From: Comamonas sp. lk
GTDB lineage: Bacteria > Pseudomonadota > Gammaproteobacteria > Burkholderiales > Burkholderiaceae_C
Length of the DNA: 64,000 nucleotides
NCBI GenBank assembly: GCA_945869165.1
Contig: CAMBNY010000002.1
Coordinates: 57,274 to 121,273 of the forward strand
Direction: 5' to 3'
Positions 46,636 to 55,605 of this stretch are shown in pieces. The position numbers were made by a program, and so were the translations under genes. The notes under the pieces are model-generated. The model was given only the letters and a program-made list of their open reading frames with translations, had not been told where the DNA came from and made no database searches. Numbering within the stretch: the stretch's first letter is position 1; every line of letters begins with the position of its first letter.

Positions 46636-47076
46636 ATGCTAATCGGACTAGACCCCCTGCTTACCCCAGAATTGCTCATGCACCTCAGCGCCATGGGCCA
46701 CGGCGAATGGGTGGCTGTGGTGGATGCCAATTTCACGGCCGACTTGCTGGCCCAGGGTCGTCCGGTAGTGCGCTTGCCCGGCCACAGCCTGGAGCGGGTC
46801 AGTCGCGCGGTGCTGTCAGTGTTTCCGCTGGCGGTCGATGTGGATCCGCCAGCCGCCTATATGCACGTCTGCCACAGCGCGCCTGCGCACCGTACCGAGG
46901 CCCAGCAAGCCGTGGTTAATCTGGTAGCGCAAGCCATGGGCAAGCCCATGCCAGTGCAGGCGGTGGAGCGTTTTGCGTTTTACGATCGTGTCAAAGACGC
47001 CAGCCTGATTGTGCAAAGCGGCGAAGGCACGGCCTACGGTAACGCCCTATTTTGCAAAGGCGTGATACTGCTTTAA
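46636..47076 (+). CDS. RbsD/FucU-family sugar mutarotase
   Basis: This catalyses anomer or ring-form interconversion of a sugar before phosphorylation. The 146-residue frame has the family N-terminus LDPLLTPELLMHLSAMGHGE with the conserved His, then VVDANFTADLL and LPGHSLERVSRAVLSVFPL, and ends in FYDRVKDASLIVQSGE with the C-terminal AYGNALFCKGVI characteristic of the FucU branch. In the fructose locus it may equilibrate pyranose and furanose forms. A small upstream frame overlapping its start is noted separately. Confidence 0.88.
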   Translation: MLIGLDPLLTPELLMHLSAMGHGEWVAVVDANFTADLLAQGRPVVRLPGHSLERVSRAVLSVFPLAVDVDPPAAYMHVCHSAPAHRTEAQQAVVNLVAQAMGKPMPVQAVERFAFYDRVKDASLIVQSGEGTAYGNALFCKGVILL

Positions 47077-47082
47077 TTCCCT

Positions 47083-48360
47083 ATGGCGATAGACGAAATC
47101 CCCCACCCCGCTGCCAGCAGCACCGTACCAGAATCCGCGGGTGCGGGAGATACGCGGCGCATGCGCGGCTCCAACCACATGGGCATGCGCCAGTTCAACG
47201 AGCGCATCGTTTTGCAGGCCATACGCCACCACGGCGCCATCCCCAAGGCCGATCTGGCGCGCATGACGCATTTATCCAGCCAAACGGTGGCCGTGATTGT
47301 GGGCCGGTTGCTGGAAGACGGGCTGCTGATCAAGCAAGACCGGGTACGCGGACGCATCGGCCAACCCTCGGTACCGCTGTCGCTCAACCCCAAGGGCGCG
47401 TACAGCATTGGCGTGCAACTGGGGCGGCGCAGCCTGCAACTGGTGGTAGCGGATTTTTGCGGCGCCATCGTTGAGCGCTTGGACTTCCGCTATGAATACC
47501 CAGACCCGGAATTGGTGATTCCCCAAATCGTGCAGGGCTTGGACGTGTTGCGCCAGCGCCTAGGCAATGCCTGGCCGCGCGTCGTGGGCATCGGCCTGAC
47601 CGCCCCCTTGTTTTTGCACCAATGGGCGGACATGCTGGGCGGCCAAGCAGCGCAAGCCTTATCACGCTGGGAGCATGTGGACTTGCGCGCCCGCGTGCAG
47701 GCGCGCACTGAACTGCCGGTGGACTTTGCCAAAGACACCACGGCTGCCTGTGTGGCCGAACTCTTGCAAGGCCACGGCCAAAGCATCAGCAGTTTTTTGT
47801 ATATCTATGCCGGCACCTTTATCGGTGGCGCGCTGGTGCTGGCCGGCCACATTATGGGCGGGGAGCGCGGTAACGCCGGGGCCATCGGCTCGCTGCCAGT
47901 AGCGCTCGGACAGCGGCCAGACAGCGCGCGCCGGGGCCCGCCGCCGCAGTTATTGCAAATGGCTTCGGGCTGGCAACTGGAGCAAAGCCTGCTGCAAGCG
48001 GGCCACGACGCTTTGCTGCTGCAAAGCCCGTCCATCATGGACAGCGCCTACGCCGCCTACACCACGCCCTGGCTGGAGCAAAGCGCGAGCGCGCTGGCTA
48101 TGACAGTCACCAGCGCCGCCGCCTTGCTGGACCTCGATGCCGTCGTGCTGGACGGTGCGCTGGCGCCGCCCTTGATGCAAGCACTGCTGGAACGCACCCA
48201 AGCCGGACTGGCCGATTACGCGTTTGACGGCATGTACCAACCCCAGTTGCTGATGGGCCAAATCGGTACCTATGCCCGCGCGCTGGGCGGCGCCTTGCTG
48301 CCGCTGCACAGCCAATTTTTTCCCGATAAAAATATTTTCCTCAAACGCGATAAAGTATGA
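47083..48360 (+). CDS. ROK-family transcriptional regulator (FrcR-like)
   Basis: This is a sugar-responsive repressor. The 425-residue protein has an N-terminal winged helix (NERIVLQAIRHHGAIPKADL, then LSSQTVAVIVGRLLEDGLL) and a ROK sugar-kinase-like domain (YSIGVQLGRRSLQLVVADFC, then FIGGALVLAGHIMGGERGNA). The usual zinc motif of ROK proteins (CxCGxxGCxE) is absent after GAIGSLPV, as in some Frc-type regulators. Its locus position implies control of the divergent frcBCA and of its own operon. Confidence 0.9.
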   Translation: MAIDEIPHPAASSTVPESAGAGDTRRMRGSNHMGMRQFNERIVLQAIRHHGAIPKADLARMTHLSSQTVAVIVGRLLEDGLLIKQDRVRGRIGQPSVPLSLNPKGAYSIGVQLGRRSLQLVVADFCGAIVERLDFRYEYPDPELVIPQIVQGLDVLRQRLGNAWPRVVGIGLTAPLFLHQWADMLGGQAAQALSRWEHVDLRARVQARTELPVDFAKDTTAACVAELLQGHGQSISSFLYIYAGTFIGGALVLAGHIMGGERGNAGAIGSLPVALGQRPDSARRGPPPQLLQMASGWQLEQSLLQAGHDALLLQSPSIMDSAYAAYTTPWLEQSASALAMTVTSAAALLDLDAVVLDGALAPPLMQALLERTQAGLADYAFDGMYQPQLLMGQIGTYARALGGALLPLHSQFFPDKNIFLKRDKV

Positions 48361-49034
48361 AGCTCTTCGTCGATTCCGCCGACCACCGCCATTGGCAACT
48401 GCCGCCGGGCTGTCCGCGCATTGTCGGGGTGACCACCAACCCCACTTTGGTTCATCGCGCAGGCCTATCGGTGACATTGCCCACCTACCAGCGCCTGCTA
48501 GGCCAGGCCGCCGACGCAGGTCTGGGTGCGCTGATGCTGCAACTGCCGCGTGCGGACTTACAAGAGGCGCATGACTGGATGGATGTTTTGCACAAACAAA
48601 GTGCGGATGCCGGGGTGCAACTGACCATCAAGCTACCTTGCCACGCGGACTGGGCGCCGCTGATGGGAGCGGTGCGGGCACGGGACTTAAGCCTTTTGAT
48701 TACCGGCGTCGCTAACCCGGTGCAATTGCTCTGGTCGCGCCAACAGGGCGCGCATTACGTGGCGCCCTATTTGGGCCGCTTGGAAGCCGCCGGGCGCGAT
48801 GTGTGGGCCTTGGTAGGCGCCTGCGTTGCCATGCAAGCGCAAGGCACAGATTTGCTGGCGGCCAGCATCGCTTCTGCCGATGTACTCACGCGACTGATCG
48901 CCGCGGGCGCCGCCGCCGCCACGCTCAAAGCCGAGCTGATTGCCAGCCTGGCCACCGACCCGGTTACCGAGGCTGCTATGGCCCAGTTTGCGCAAGACGT
49001 GCAAGCTAGTCTAAGCGCGCTAGCAACCGAATAA
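48357..49034 (+). CDS. Transaldolase-family protein
   Basis: This is a 225-residue (beta/alpha)8 protein of the small transaldolase/fructose-6-phosphate aldolase family. It starts MKLFVDSADHRHWQ and reads VGVTTNPTLVHRAGLS near residue 30 (the family Asn/Pro loop), with TIKLPCHADW holding the expected Schiff-base Lys near residue 85. It overlaps the regulator stop by four bases, so it belongs to the fructose operon and could cleave or rearrange fructose 6-phosphate. It is shorter than classical TalB (about 317). Confidence 0.85.
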   Translation: MKLFVDSADHRHWQLPPGCPRIVGVTTNPTLVHRAGLSVTLPTYQRLLGQAADAGLGALMLQLPRADLQEAHDWMDVLHKQSADAGVQLTIKLPCHADWAPLMGAVRARDLSLLITGVANPVQLLWSRQQGAHYVAPYLGRLEAAGRDVWALVGACVAMQAQGTDLLAASIASADVLTRLIAAGAAAATLKAELIASLATDPVTEAAMAQFAQDVQASLSALATE

Positions 49035-49057
49035 TTACCCGCTAACCGCCCGCTGAG

Positions 49058-51262
49058 TTAACGCCGCTTGCGCGGCGCCTTGGCTTTGGCTGCAGCCTTC
49101 TTGGTCGCAGCGCCACTGTTTTTGCCGCGCTGTGCCTTGGCCGCAGGCGGGGCTTTGGCTGGCTTGCCACGGCCACTGCGCGAAGGCGGTGGCAGCTTGT
49201 CCAGATGGCTTTTGCCCAGCGGCATCAAGCTGCCTTGCACCAGGCGGAAGTCGATCTTGCGCCCATCCAAGTCCACGCGGCTGACTTGGATATCGACCCG
49301 GGTGCCGATGGCATAACGGATGCCGGTGCGCTCGCCGCGCAATTCCTGACGCACTTCGTCAAAGCGGAAATACTCACCGCCCAATTCGGTGATATGCACC
49401 AGGCCTTCGACGTACATCGCGTCGAGGGTGACGAACAAGCCAAATGACGTAGCCGCAGTGACCACGCCGCTGTATTCCTCACCCAAATGCTCATACATGT
49501 ATTTGCATTTGAGCCACGCCTCAACATCGCGGCTGGCCTCATCGGCGCGGCGCTCATTGGCGCTGCAATGCAAGCCCGCAGCCTGCCAGGCCAAGGTTTC
49601 GGCGCTGACTTTCTTCGTCTTGGCACCGGAATCCGCGGCTTTGGCTGACTTGCCTTTTTCCAATCGGCGCGCCAGCTTGGCATGCGCTTCGCCAGGCAGC
49701 GGCAGCACCGGCAGCTGGTAGCGCGCATCGGCCAACACGGCTTTGATAACCCGGTGCACCAAGAGGTCTGGGTAACGGCGGATCGGACTGGTGAAATGCG
49801 TGTAGGCGTCAAAGGCAAGGCCGAAGTGCCCGCTATTGGCCGGGGTGTATATCGCCTGCTGCATAGAACGCAACAACATGGCGTGAATTTGCTGCGCATC
49901 GGGCCGGTCTTTGGTGGACTGGGCGATAGACTGGAAATCGCCCGGCTTGGGCGTTTCGCTCAAGCTGATGCCCAAGCCCAAGGCTTTGATGTAGGCGCGC
50001 AGCGCTTCAAGCTTTTCCGGCGTCGGGCCTTCGTGCACGCGAAACAAGCCCGCATGTTTGCTTTGCATGATGAAGTCGGCGCTGCAGACATTGGCCGCGA
50101 GCATGGCCTCTTCAATCAAGCGGTGCGCCACATTGCGCGTGCGCGGCACGATCTTTTCGATGCGGCCGTTTTCGTCACACAGGATTTGCGTCTCGGTGGT
50201 TTCAAAGTCCACCGCGCCACGCTTTTGGCGGGCCTTTAGCAAGGACTCATACACCCCATGCAAATGCAAGAGGTGCGGTACCAGCGCTTTGCGTTTGATC
50301 GCTTCGGGTCCACGCGTATTACCCAAAATAGCCGCCACCTCGGTATAGGTAAAGCGCGCATGGCTCCACATCACCGCCGGGTAAAACTGGTAGGCCTGCA
50401 CCGTGCCGTCTTCGGTGACCAACATGTCGCAGACCATGCACAAGCGGTCCACTTCGGGATTGAGTGAGCACAAGCCGTTGGACAGCTTTTCCGGCAGCAT
50501 AGGGATGACCCGGCGCGGGAAATACACGCTGGTGGCGCGGTCGTAAGCGTCGATATCGATGGCGGCGCCGTTCTCCACATAGTGGCTGACATCGGCAATC
50601 GCTACCAGCAAACGCCAGCCTTTGGCCGCATTTTTACCGCGCCCCAAGGTCGCGGGTTCGCAATAGACCGCATCATCAAAATCGCGCGCATCTTCACCGT
50701 CAATGGTTACCAGCGGCACATCGCTCAGGTCCACGCGCCCGGCCAGATCTTGCGCGCGCACGGTGTCGGGTAAGGCTTTGGCCTGCGCCAAACAGGCAGA
50801 AGAAAATTCATGCGGCACGCTGTATTTGCGCACCGCGATTTCGATCTCCATACCCGGATCGTCCACCTCGCCTAGCACCTCACTGATGCGCCCCACCGGT
50901 TGCCCGTACAGCGCAGGCGGTTCCACCAATTCGACCACCACTACCTGACCAGCGCGTGCAGTACCGGTGGCACCACGTGGAATCAAGACATCCTGACCAT
51001 AGCGTTTGTCTTCAGGCGCCACGAGCCACACGCCGCTCTCTTGCAACAAGCGCCCGATGATGGGTTGGGTGGAGCGCTCCACAATCTCCAGCACGCGGCC
51101 TTCGGGCCGGCCCTTGCGGTCGCTGCGCACGATACGCGCCTTGACGCGGTCTTTGTGCAAAACGGCGCGCATTTCATTGGGCGGCAAGTAAATGTCGGGG
51201 GCCCCGTCATCGCGGGAAACGAATCCGTGGCCGTCGCGATGGCCTTGCACCACGCCTTCCAC
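49058..51262 (-). CDS. rnr: Ribonuclease R
   Basis: RNase R is a processive 3'-5' exoribonuclease for structured RNA and stalled-ribosome messages. The frame is open to ATG 51352, but that start lies inside the opposite-strand tRNA-Leu gene, so I use GTG 51262 (VEGVVQGHRDGHGFV), giving 734 residues; the true start is uncertain. The RNB domain starts near VTIDGEDARDFDDAVYC with catalytic Asp residues and includes HFTSPIRRYPDLLVHRV. A C-terminal S1 domain (EYSGVVTAATSFGLFVTL) is followed by a highly basic Lys/Ala tail. Confidence 0.93.
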   Translation of the reverse strand: MEGVVQGHRDGHGFVSRDDGAPDIYLPPNEMRAVLHKDRVKARIVRSDRKGRPEGRVLEIVERSTQPIIGRLLQESGVWLVAPEDKRYGQDVLIPRGATGTARAGQVVVVELVEPPALYGQPVGRISEVLGEVDDPGMEIEIAVRKYSVPHEFSSACLAQAKALPDTVRAQDLAGRVDLSDVPLVTIDGEDARDFDDAVYCEPATLGRGKNAAKGWRLLVAIADVSHYVENGAAIDIDAYDRATSVYFPRRVIPMLPEKLSNGLCSLNPEVDRLCMVCDMLVTEDGTVQAYQFYPAVMWSHARFTYTEVAAILGNTRGPEAIKRKALVPHLLHLHGVYESLLKARQKRGAVDFETTETQILCDENGRIEKIVPRTRNVAHRLIEEAMLAANVCSADFIMQSKHAGLFRVHEGPTPEKLEALRAYIKALGLGISLSETPKPGDFQSIAQSTKDRPDAQQIHAMLLRSMQQAIYTPANSGHFGLAFDAYTHFTSPIRRYPDLLVHRVIKAVLADARYQLPVLPLPGEAHAKLARRLEKGKSAKAADSGAKTKKVSAETLAWQAAGLHCSANERRADEASRDVEAWLKCKYMYEHLGEEYSGVVTAATSFGLFVTLDAMYVEGLVHITELGGEYFRFDEVRQELRGERTGIRYAIGTRVDIQVSRVDLDGRKIDFRLVQGSLMPLGKSHLDKLPPPSRSGRGKPAKAPPAAKAQRGKNSGAATKKAAAKAKAPRKRR

Positions 51263-51324
51263 CTCGTCCAGCAGACCGCTGGTTTGACTAACTGTTTTGA
51301 TACAATCGCTCTCTTTCCTGAAAT

Positions 51325-51409
<85 letters not shown>

Positions 51410-51508
51410 TCTGATTCCGTAATCCCCGGATTTTCATCCATCGAATGCAAAAGTTCGACACCATCCTCGCGCTTTTCCTATCGGCGTGCAGTGTAGTCGA
51501 CCCACTTT

Positions 51509-52432
51509 TCACACTGACTTCGTCTCGGTCTCGCCTTCTGTAGCGGCAGATTGCGGCGCAAACGCCGTCAAGGCAATCGCCGCCAAGACCAAAGCACCCC
51601 CCAGATAGACCGCATGCGGCGGCACTTCGCCATGCACTATCCATACCCACAAGGGATTGAGCACCGCGTCGGCCATGGTGATCAATACCATATGGCTGGT
51701 CGTCACACTGCGCGCGCCAACCATATACAGTACCAGTGGAATAGCCAGTTGCACCAGGCCCATCAAGAGCAGCACTGCGATACTTTGCAGGGGCGGCACG
51801 ATCACCACGCCTAAGGCCGTGATGGCGGCAAAAGTCAGAAAGCCGCCCAACAAAAATGCCGGCTCCATATCAAACCCGCGGTAGCGACGCAGCGCCACGC
51901 TTTGGGCGGCAAAACAGGCGGCCACCGCCAGGCCCGTAAAAGTGCCCGCAAGCCCTTGCACCCGCGCGTCGCCCTCGCCCAGCGCGATAGCAGCCACACC
52001 GGACAGCGCCAGCAACATGGCGAGGTAAAAAATAGGTGGCGTGCGCTCGCCCAGAAAAAAGCGCGCCATCAATGCAGCAAACAAACCGGAAGTCGCCGTC
52101 AGACATGACACCGCTGCCACGCTGGCCAGATCCAGCGAAGCGATGTACAAGGACGAACCCAGTGCAAAAAAACCAGCAGATATCAAGAGGCCAGCGATGG
52201 GGCTGCGGCGCAATAAGGCCACGCTACCACGTCCGTAGCGCAGCGCAATCCACAGCGCCATCGACAAGCCCAGGCCCAGACCGCGAAAGGCATTGAAGGA
52301 CCAGGGGTCGATGTCCGGCAGCCAGCGTACAAACACGCCGCTCAGACTCCAGAAAAATGTAGCGCCCGCTACCAGCAGGATGCCACGTAGGGACGAGCCG
52401 GTGCCCATCAACGATGCGACGCCATGAGGCAA
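51509..52432 (-). CDS. DMT-superfamily (EamA) transporter
   Basis: This is a ten-helix inner-membrane carrier, probably a metabolite exporter. The 307-residue frame contains two EamA repeats, the first beginning GILLVAGATFFWSLSGVFVR and the second GLAVAACFAAQSVALRRYRG. The substrate is not deducible. It is transcribed in the same direction as the downstream end of the methyl-transfer array but is separated from the BHMT gene by 93 bp; a short Ser/Glu/Thr tail ends the protein. Confidence 0.88.
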   Translation of the reverse strand: MPHGVASLMGTGSSLRGILLVAGATFFWSLSGVFVRWLPDIDPWSFNAFRGLGLGLSMALWIALRYGRGSVALLRRSPIAGLLISAGFFALGSSLYIASLDLASVAAVSCLTATSGLFAALMARFFLGERTPPIFYLAMLLALSGVAAIALGEGDARVQGLAGTFTGLAVAACFAAQSVALRRYRGFDMEPAFLLGGFLTFAAITALGVVIVPPLQSIAVLLLMGLVQLAIPLVLYMVGARSVTTSHMVLITMADAVLNPLWVWIVHGEVPPHAVYLGGALVLAAIALTAFAPQSAATEGETETKSV

Positions 52433-52525
52433 GCGGCGCTAGTCCTGCTACGCAAATAATTATTCATCCAGCCGATCCCGTGGACGCAAGGCCTAATGGG
52501 TTTGCCTGCGCGCGCATGCACTTGA

Positions 52526-53656
52526 TCATGCGCTGGCCCCCTCGCCCGCGCCATCGCCACCTGCATCGCTGCCTGCGCGGCGCACACGCGCACCGCGTCC
52601 GCGCGACAGGTTGGCGCCGGGCGCTGCGCCCCCAGCGCGGCTTTGTTCGCCGCCCCACTGCGCGCGCGCACCGTTGGAGACTTCGCCCAAACGCGCATTG
52701 ATCTCTTCCAGCGTAGGCGCCGCGCCGCGCGTGTGCGACTCCAAAGCCTCGCGCATGGCGCGCAAATGTTTAGCCGTAGTACCGCAGCAGCCGCCAATGA
52801 TGCGCGCTCCCGCATCGAGCGCCATGCGCGCATACAAGGCCATGATTTCGGGTGTGCCGTTGTAGCAAATCGCACCATCCACATACTGTGGCACGCCGCA
52901 ATTGCCTTTGGCCACTAACACCACTTCGGGGCCCATGGACTGCGCCAGGTTGTGGATACAAGCCACCACTTCGGATGCACCCACGCCGCAGTTGGTGCCG
53001 CAGGCAGCCAGGCGGGGCGACAAGGTTTTTTCGATGGCAGAAAAATCACTGGGCGAGATGCCCATCATGGTCCGGCCATTGGTGTCAAAACTGAGCGTAC
53101 AAACAATCGGCAGGCCAGCCGCGCCCGCGCCTGCGACTGCCGCTTCGACTTCCTCACGCGAGGACATGGTTTCAATCCACAACACATCGGCGCCGCCGGC
53201 CTTGAGCGCTAGCGCCTGCTCGGCAAACGCCGCTTTAGCTTCATCGAAGGTCAAGGGGCCGATGGGCTCCATGATCTCGCCGGTCGGACCCATGCTGCCA
53301 GCCACGGCAATCGTACGTCCACTGGCATCGGCGACTTGCCGAGCAATTTGCGCCGCCAAGGTATTGAGCTCGGTCATACGGCTTTGGGCGTTGTGCAACT
53401 TCAAGCGATAGATAGTGCCGCCAAAACTATTGGTGAGCAAGATGTCCGCCCCCGCATCGACAAAACTTTGATGCAGCGCCGCGATACGCTCCGGGTGTTC
53501 GGTGTTCCACAACTCGGGCGCATCGCCCGACATCAGGCCCACATCAAATAAATTGCTGCCGGTGGCACCATCGGCTAGCAGCCAGGGCCGGGTGGCTAGC
53601 AAATGGTTAAAGCGGTTATCTGCGGGGGACACGGGGCTATCAGGAGTTAAAAGCAT
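52526..53656 (-). CDS. bmt: Betaine--homocysteine S-methyltransferase (BHMT-like)
   Basis: This zinc enzyme transfers a methyl group, from glycine betaine in the best-known relatives, to homocysteine, giving methionine. ATG 53656 (MLLTPDSPVSPADNRFNHLL) gives 376 residues; a start at 53692 is unlikely. Zinc ligands are visible as C223 in ACGTNCGVG and C290/C291 in IIGGCCGTTAKHL. MLADGATGSN-type and LLTNSFGGTIYRL motifs match PF02574. After residue 330 the protein ends in a Gly/Ala/Arg-rich, probably disordered tail (SRGRGARVRRAG). An SAH riboswitch precedes it, and the GMC oxidoreductase gene lies upstream. Confidence 0.88.
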   Translation of the reverse strand: MLLTPDSPVSPADNRFNHLLATRPWLLADGATGSNLFDVGLMSGDAPELWNTEHPERIAALHQSFVDAGADILLTNSFGGTIYRLKLHNAQSRMTELNTLAAQIARQVADASGRTIAVAGSMGPTGEIMEPIGPLTFDEAKAAFAEQALALKAGGADVLWIETMSSREEVEAAVAGAGAAGLPIVCTLSFDTNGRTMMGISPSDFSAIEKTLSPRLAACGTNCGVGASEVVACIHNLAQSMGPEVVLVAKGNCGVPQYVDGAICYNGTPEIMALYARMALDAGARIIGGCCGTTAKHLRAMREALESHTRGAAPTLEEINARLGEVSNGARAQWGGEQSRAGGAAPGANLSRGRGARVRRAGSDAGGDGAGEGASA

Positions 53657-53733
53657 GGCGGGCTCCACAAAGTACTCAGGGGGTCCACGCAAGACTCAGG
53701 GGGAGAGGTTCCGACTCACCGCACAGGCTGCGT

Positions 53734-53818
53734 GGGTGAGCGCCGTTAACAGCAAGCGGCAGCGTGCCGCTTCTTCCGAGCCTCATTCATACGTATGAAC
53801 TGCAACGCTCCTCGGAAG
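53734..53818 (-). ncRNA. S-adenosylhomocysteine (SAH) riboswitch upstream of bmt
   Basis: On the minus strand the ahcY-motif (SAH riboswitch) core is present. P1 pairs CTTCCGAG (53811-53818) with CTCGGAAG (53773-53780). The first internal strand is GAGCGTTGCA (53801-53810), and a hairpin AAGCGGCACGCTGCCGCTT fills 53754-53772. AACGGCGCTC (53738-53747) can pair back to GAGCG(TT) as the pseudoknot/P4. These conserved segments match SAH riboswitches found upstream of ahcY/metF/metH genes in Beta- and Gammaproteobacteria. High SAH should turn bmt on. Confidence 0.85.
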
Positions 53819-53860
53819 GTTAAATTTTAGCCCAAGCAACGCAATTACCCTCGGCAAGTC

Positions 53861-55531
53861 TTAGCGTTGCTGGGTTTCCCAATTCGGATGCACAAAAAAT
53901 GGAGCCGCCAAGGCAGGGAGCGGAGCGCGGCCCCGCACAAGATCAGCGATTTTTTCGGCCATCATGATGGTGGGCGCGTTCAGGTTGCCGCTGACGATCA
54001 AGGGCATCAAAGAGGCATCGATGACACGCAATCCGCTTACGCCGTGGACGCGGCCCTGCGGGTCGGTGACGGCCATGGCATCGGAGCCCATGCGGCAGGA
54101 GCCCGAGGGGTGGTAGGCGGTCTCGGCGTTGTTGCGGATATGTTCGTCAATCTCATCGTCGCTTTGCACTTGTGCACCAGGCGAAATTTCTTCGCCTTTG
54201 AAATCTTCCATGGCGGCCTGCGCAAATATCTCGCGTGTCAGGCGTACGCCGGCGCGCATTTCTTTGCGGTCCTGCTCAGTGCCCATGTAATTAAACAAGA
54301 TACGGGGTGGCTGCAAAGGGTCGGCGCTGGCGATACGCACCCAGCCGCGGCTGGTGGGGCGCATAGGACCGATGTGTGCCTGAAAACCGTGGCCCTGCAC
54401 CGGTGAGCTGCCGTCATAACGGATCGCCATCGGCACAAAGTGGTATTGCAAATCGGGATGCTTCACTCCTGCTTCACTACGGATGAAGCCGCCCGACTCC
54501 ATGTGGTTGGTAGCGCCCAAGCCGCTGCGGTTGAGCACCCATTGCACACCGATGCGCAATTTGGCCAGCGGGCCCATCGCTGAATACAGGGTAATGGGCT
54601 GCTTGCAGCGCACCTGCACATAGGTTTCCATGTGGTCTTGCAGGTTTTCGCCTACGCCGCGCAATCCGAGCAAGACCGGTACTGATAAGGGTTCCAGCAA
54701 GCCGGGATGCCCAATACCGGAAAGCTGCAAAAGTTGCGGCGAATTGATCGCGCCACCACACAAAATCACTTCACGGCGGGCGCGTAATTCCTGCGCCTGG
54801 CCCTCGTGTAAAGCCTGCACGCCGACGGCACGAAGCGCATCGGGCGGACCTTCGAACAGCACTTTGGTGACCAGCGTGTTCTTGTGCAAAAACATGTTGT
54901 TACGCTTGAGCGCAGGGCGTAAATAGGCCATGGCGGTACTCCAACGGCGCCCTTTGTGCGTGGTCATGTCCATGGGGCCCAGACCTTCTTGCTGGTAGCC
55001 GTTCATGTCTTTGGTGAAGGGGTAGCCAGCTTGCTTACCCGCCTCAACAAAAGCGCGGTACAGCGGATTGCGCATGGTGGCCGTACTGACTTTGAGCGGA
55101 CCGCTGTCGCCGCGGTAGGTATCGCCGCCGATACCGCGCGCTTCGGCCTTTTTGAAATAGGGCAGGCAATGCGCATACGACCAATCCTGCATGCCGTTTT
55201 GCAAAGCCCAAGCTTCGTAGTCCAGCGCATGGCCGCGCACATAAACCATGCCGTTGATAGACGAGGAGCCACCCAGCGTCTTGCCGCGCGGGCAGTGGAT
55301 GCGCCGCTCGTTCATAAAGGGTTCTGGCTCGGACTGGTACTGCCAGCTGTAGCGCGGATTGGCCATCGGATAGGCCAGGGCTGAAGGCATGTGGATAAAG
55401 ATACTGTGGTCGTTACCGCCCGCTTCGATCAGCAGCACGCGCACCTCGGCATCTTCGCTCAGGCGGTTGGCCATCACGCAGCCTGCCGAACCGGCACCTA
55501 CGATGATGTAATCAAATTCCGGCAAAGCCAT
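53861..55531 (-). CDS. betA: GMC-family choline dehydrogenase-like flavoprotein
   Basis: This FAD enzyme oxidises an alcohol to an aldehyde, and the sequence is close to choline dehydrogenase (choline to betaine aldehyde). Its 556 residues begin FDYIIVGAGSAGCVMANRL (FAD Rossmann motif) and include the GMC motifs GKTLGGSSSINGMVYVRG near residue 85 and ILCGGAINSPQLLQLSGIG near residue 260. The catalytic His-region reads ETAYHPSGSCRMG near residue 470, and VIDASLMPLIVSGNLNAPT follows. The order with bmt and the corrinoid genes suits choline/glycine-betaine use. No betaine-aldehyde dehydrogenase is present here. Confidence 0.82.
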   Translation of the reverse strand: MALPEFDYIIVGAGSAGCVMANRLSEDAEVRVLLIEAGGNDHSIFIHMPSALAYPMANPRYSWQYQSEPEPFMNERRIHCPRGKTLGGSSSINGMVYVRGHALDYEAWALQNGMQDWSYAHCLPYFKKAEARGIGGDTYRGDSGPLKVSTATMRNPLYRAFVEAGKQAGYPFTKDMNGYQQEGLGPMDMTTHKGRRWSTAMAYLRPALKRNNMFLHKNTLVTKVLFEGPPDALRAVGVQALHEGQAQELRARREVILCGGAINSPQLLQLSGIGHPGLLEPLSVPVLLGLRGVGENLQDHMETYVQVRCKQPITLYSAMGPLAKLRIGVQWVLNRSGLGATNHMESGGFIRSEAGVKHPDLQYHFVPMAIRYDGSSPVQGHGFQAHIGPMRPTSRGWVRIASADPLQPPRILFNYMGTEQDRKEMRAGVRLTREIFAQAAMEDFKGEEISPGAQVQSDDEIDEHIRNNAETAYHPSGSCRMGSDAMAVTDPQGRVHGVSGLRVIDASLMPLIVSGNLNAPTIMMAEKIADLVRGRAPLPALAAPFFVHPNWETQQR

Positions 55532-55605
55532 GTGTGGTCTTTCTTTAGCCTAGCAGGCGGCAGCGGCGCTGGGGCTGACCAAAGTCTATGCCAGCACGCA
55601 TGCAA

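Noticed and set aside
51284..51306. TTGACT/TACAAT as tRNA-Leu promoter
   Set aside because: The two hexamers are separated by only 11 bases, so they do not form a normal sigma-70 promoter.
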